Below, piece after piece: positions 6,201 through 7,163 of a DNA stretch of 7,163 bases. Each line of letters opens with the position of its first letter. Position 1 is the first letter of the stretch. The position numbers and the translations under genes are program-made. This DNA comes from Pseudomonadota bacterium (GTDB lineage: Bacteria > Pseudomonadota > Alphaproteobacteria > Rhizobiales > Xanthobacteraceae), in contig JAKAMD010000177.1 of the NCBI GenBank assembly GCA_021823875.1, forward strand, positions 1 through 7,163, written 5' to 3'. The notes beneath the pieces are model-generated. The model was not told where the DNA came from. It searched no databases and worked only from the letters and a program-made list of their open reading frames with translations.

Positions 6201-6668
6201 GCGCGCCTGGATAATTTCGCCAATGCGGCCCTGATGCACCAGCGCCGGCGAACGGGCACCGGTCGAGGCGTCGGCGAACAGGATCTGCACGTCGCGGGCG
6301 CGCACTTCGCGGCCGTTGATGCGGTAGGCGGAACCGGCCTCGCGCTCGATGCGGCGCACCACGTCGAGCGCCTCCTCGCCGTTGAAGGCGGACGGCGCCG
6401 AGCGGTCGGCATTGTCGATCAGGATGCCGACTTCGGCATTGTTGCGGGCCGGCCGGCTGTTGTTGCCGGAGAAGATCACATCGTCCATGGACGCGGCGCG
6501 CATGGATTTGTGCGACGACTCGCCCATCACCCAGCGCAGCGCTTCGACCAGGTTCGACTTGCCGCAGCCGTTTGGCCCGACCACGCCGGTCAGACCCGGC
6601 TCGATCAGGAAATCGGTCGGCTCAACGAACGACTTGAACCCAAGCAGGCGCAGCCGTGTGAGCTTCAT
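3216..6668 (-). CDS. smc: Chromosome segregation ATPase SMC
   Basis: Full-length SMC of 1150 residues, the core of the SMC-ScpA-ScpB condensin that organises and separates the chromosome using ATP. The N-terminal head has FKSF (11-14), Walker A GPNGCGKSN (31-39) and Q146 of the Q-loop in HQGRIGEI. Two Ala/Glu/Arg-rich coiled-coil arms span about 170-500 and 625-1000. The hinge lies at about 508-625 (from NLWPPVMDAIAVEKGYEKAL to GDLWRWDGF). The C-terminal head has signature LSGGEQ (1049-1054), Walker B ICVLDEVD with D1077/E1078, the APLDD D-loop and switch histidine H1111 (ITHNP). All ATPase residues are intact. ATG at 6668 is the natural start of the MKLTRLRLLGFKSF head, with GAGG 10 nt upstream (6682-6679). 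A DsbA-type gene lies upstream on the same strand 270 bp away, an arrangement I recall from other alphaproteobacteria. Confidence 0.97.
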   Translation of the reverse strand: MKLTRLRLLGFKSFVEPTDFLIEPGLTGVVGPNGCGKSNLVEALRWVMGESSHKSMRAASMDDVIFSGNNSRPARNNAEVGILIDNADRSAPSAFNGEEALDVVRRIEREAGSAYRINGREVRARDVQILFADASTGARSPALVHQGRIGEIIQARPEQRRRVLEEAAGVAGLHARRHEAELRLKAAEANLLRVEDVVGQLAGQMEALKKQAKQAVRYRTVSAQVRKNEATLYHLRWTAANSEVGEAEHAKDLAVRAVADRVAVEAEASKRQALAAAALPELREAEARAGAALHRLNIAMQDLDREEQRAKDRLAELAMRLTQLAADSERERKLAEDAEAALARLAIEEETIRREAAESAGRRSGIDAKVTEADSELTAAEKVFAELMAKLAALTARRNQLENAVREQNGRSARLDAEIAEIERELTALQATGGPDLAALNAAVEEAQAALAAAEIETVQAEAAHTAARATLEATRKPLAEAERKVQRLETEAKTLAKVLAVETKNLWPPVMDAIAVEKGYEKALGAALGDDLDAPVDPSAPMRWMGSEIDPSDPQLPEGAEALLSKVLAPGELARRLNQIGVVDRETGARLAGHLKVGQRLVSLEGDLWRWDGFAAAAHAPTGAARRLAERARLADIEAELQTACTESETAFGQVEAAEAALRAAASAETDARNGARERQRAVNSARDQHEAAEREQNRNAARVSALSEARVRLTANRDEALAAKAQAEESLQTLEPVADLEGELATVRDDIAGKRAKLAEVRAEQQAIVREAEIADRRLNQLASDQTGWSQRLNGAREQIATLAERVAETERDRAALEHAPQAFAEKRAALITEVQTAEAERRACADRLQEAENALAAADRDARAALEAASAAREELARAEERFEAAKRRLADIAREIHDMLEVEPAAVAELAELKPDEELPALNDIEEKLERLRRERERLGAVNLRAEEELREVEAQHTALTTERDDLVEAIKKLRLGIQSLNREARERLLASFEQVNKHFQHLFTQLFGGGTAELQLIESDDPLEAGLEILARPPGKKPATLSLLSGGEQALTAMALIFAVFLTNPAPICVLDEVDAPLDDHNVERFCDLLDEMTRATDTRFVIITHNPITMARMNRLFGVTMAERGVSQLVSVDLEAAMQFREAS

Positions 6669-6938
6669 TGCGTTATGGCCTCATTGAACAGGGCGCAGGG
6701 GCGCTCAGCGAAATGAACGCCGACGGCCGCTCGCGCTTCACACATTGGACAAATTCTCAATCCCGTCCGGGACTTGGCCCGGCTGGGGTGACCTTCAAGC
6801 CGCATCGGCCGGGAGAATGAAACGCCGCCTGCGCCGGGGCAACAGCGGAGCGGGTCGCGAACGCGGTTTTCCAAGCCTTTCGGCAGGGCCGGCGCCCGCA
6901 GGGCGCCGCGCCAAGGTCCGCTTCAAGCCGAAAAGCCC
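6669..6938. other. Intergenic spacer between the DsbA-type gene and smc
   Basis: 270 bp with no convincing gene. A 69-codon minus-strand frame (6665-6874) overlaps the smc start by 4 nt as ATGA, but its Arg/Pro/Ala-rich composition looks like a shadow. A 10-bp direct repeat, CTTCAAGCCG, occurs at 6793-6802 and 6921-6930. The smc promoter presumably lies here if smc is transcribed separately, but I cannot pick out clear -35 and -10 boxes. Confidence 0.4.
6875..6937 (-). terminator. GC-rich nested hairpin after the DsbA-type gene
   Basis: An 8-bp perfect stem, CGGCGCCC (6890-6897) with GGGCGCCG (6901-6908) around a 3-nt loop, is enclosed by a second pairing of TTTCGGC (6878-6884) with GCCGAAA (6928-6934). 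It begins a few bases after the TAA of the minus-strand DsbA-type gene. No U-run follows, so it may be a 3'-end protective structure or weak terminator rather than a classical intrinsic terminator. Confidence 0.35.
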
Positions 6939-7163
6939 TTATTTCCCACCGAGATGAGGGTCGATGATCTTCCCCATGTCGGCGGCCTCAAAGGCACCTT
7001 CATAGACCGTCCCGTTGATGAAAAAGGTCGGGGTCGAGTGCACTTTGAATTTGTCGAGCGCGCGCTGACGCACCTTTTCGATGTCGTCGAGCAGCTTCTG
7101 ATTCGTCAGGCAGGCATTGAAACTCGCATCGGTGAAGCCGGCCTGTTTGGCGATCGTTTGCCG
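6939..7163 (-). CDS. DsbA-family thioredoxin-fold protein, C-terminal part (5' end outside window)
   Basis: The last 74 codons of a minus-strand gene, running off the right edge in frame. The visible text begins RQTIAKQAGF, continues with FNACLTNQKLLDDIEKVRQRALDKF, and ends with VHSTPTFFINGTVYEGAFEAADMGKIIDPHLGGK. The STPTFFING segment is the cis-proline loop (residues 43-51 of the fragment), diagnostic of DsbA/thioredoxin_4 oxidoreductases, and the helical part before it fits the DsbA insert. The CxxC active site and any signal peptide lie outside the window, so redox activity cannot be confirmed. By family such proteins act in the periplasm on disulfide bonds. It is on the same strand as smc, 270 bp upstream, and may be co-transcribed with it, though the hairpin after its stop argues for at least partial separation. 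Confidence 0.85.
   Translation of the reverse strand, partial: RQTIAKQAGFTDASFNACLTNQKLLDDIEKVRQRALDKFKVHSTPTFFINGTVYEGAFEAADMGKIIDPHLGGK

Noticed and set aside
3786..6716. A 976-codon open frame antisense to smc, with several other long plus-strand frames in the same stretch
   Set aside because: smc on the opposite strand is intact with all family motifs. The antisense frame arises from GC-rich codon use and its protein is an unstructured-looking mix of Gly, Arg, Ala and Leu with no recognisable domain.
6665..6874. A 69-codon minus-strand frame overlapping the smc start by ATGA
   Set aside because: The overlap looks like translational coupling, but the protein is Arg/Pro/Ala-rich, has no recognisable motif, and lacks a clear ribosome site.

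Overview
The window looks like chromosomal DNA of a high-GC alphaproteobacterium, most likely Hyphomicrobiales (Rhizobiales) near Bradyrhizobium, Rhodopseudomonas or Pseudolabrys. The evidence is a DUF2336-type protein, an alphaproteobacterial SMC of about 1150 residues with a DsbA-type gene just upstream, an EcfG-like promoter motif, and a GTCATTCCGGG-type intergenic palindrome of the sort I recall from those genomes. I see no phage, plasmid or transposase gene.

Layout from left to right: (1) the C-terminal part of a DUF2336 protein (1-624, +). (2) Convergent to it, a minus-strand pair, lemA (2052-2615) then an HtpX-like membrane protease (681-1865). Nearly all of the gap inside this pair is a 170-bp palindromic element (1877-2046). 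The protease ends in a proline-rich tail with four GPWG repeats. (3) A 388-bp intergenic region (2616-3003). On its minus strand it holds a GGAAC-N16-CGTT promoter followed about 85 nt later by a clear intrinsic terminator, which together outline a small RNA gene with a C-rich loop. (4) A small zinc-ribbon-like protein (3004-3219, +), probably starting at TTG. (5) smc (3216-6668, -), whose stop codon overlaps that of the small gene. (6) A structured spacer, then the C-terminal part of a DsbA-family thioredoxin-fold protein (6939-7163, -).

lemA and the protease form a probable envelope-associated operon. smc is a chromosome-organisation housekeeping gene that may share transcription with the DsbA-type gene. 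The least ordinary item is the candidate stress-controlled small RNA at about 2768-2854. It lies between smc and lemA on the strand they share, so its terminator could also stop smc transcription or act as an attenuator ahead of lemA. The many other long open frames, especially antisense to smc and htpX, look like high-GC shadows.
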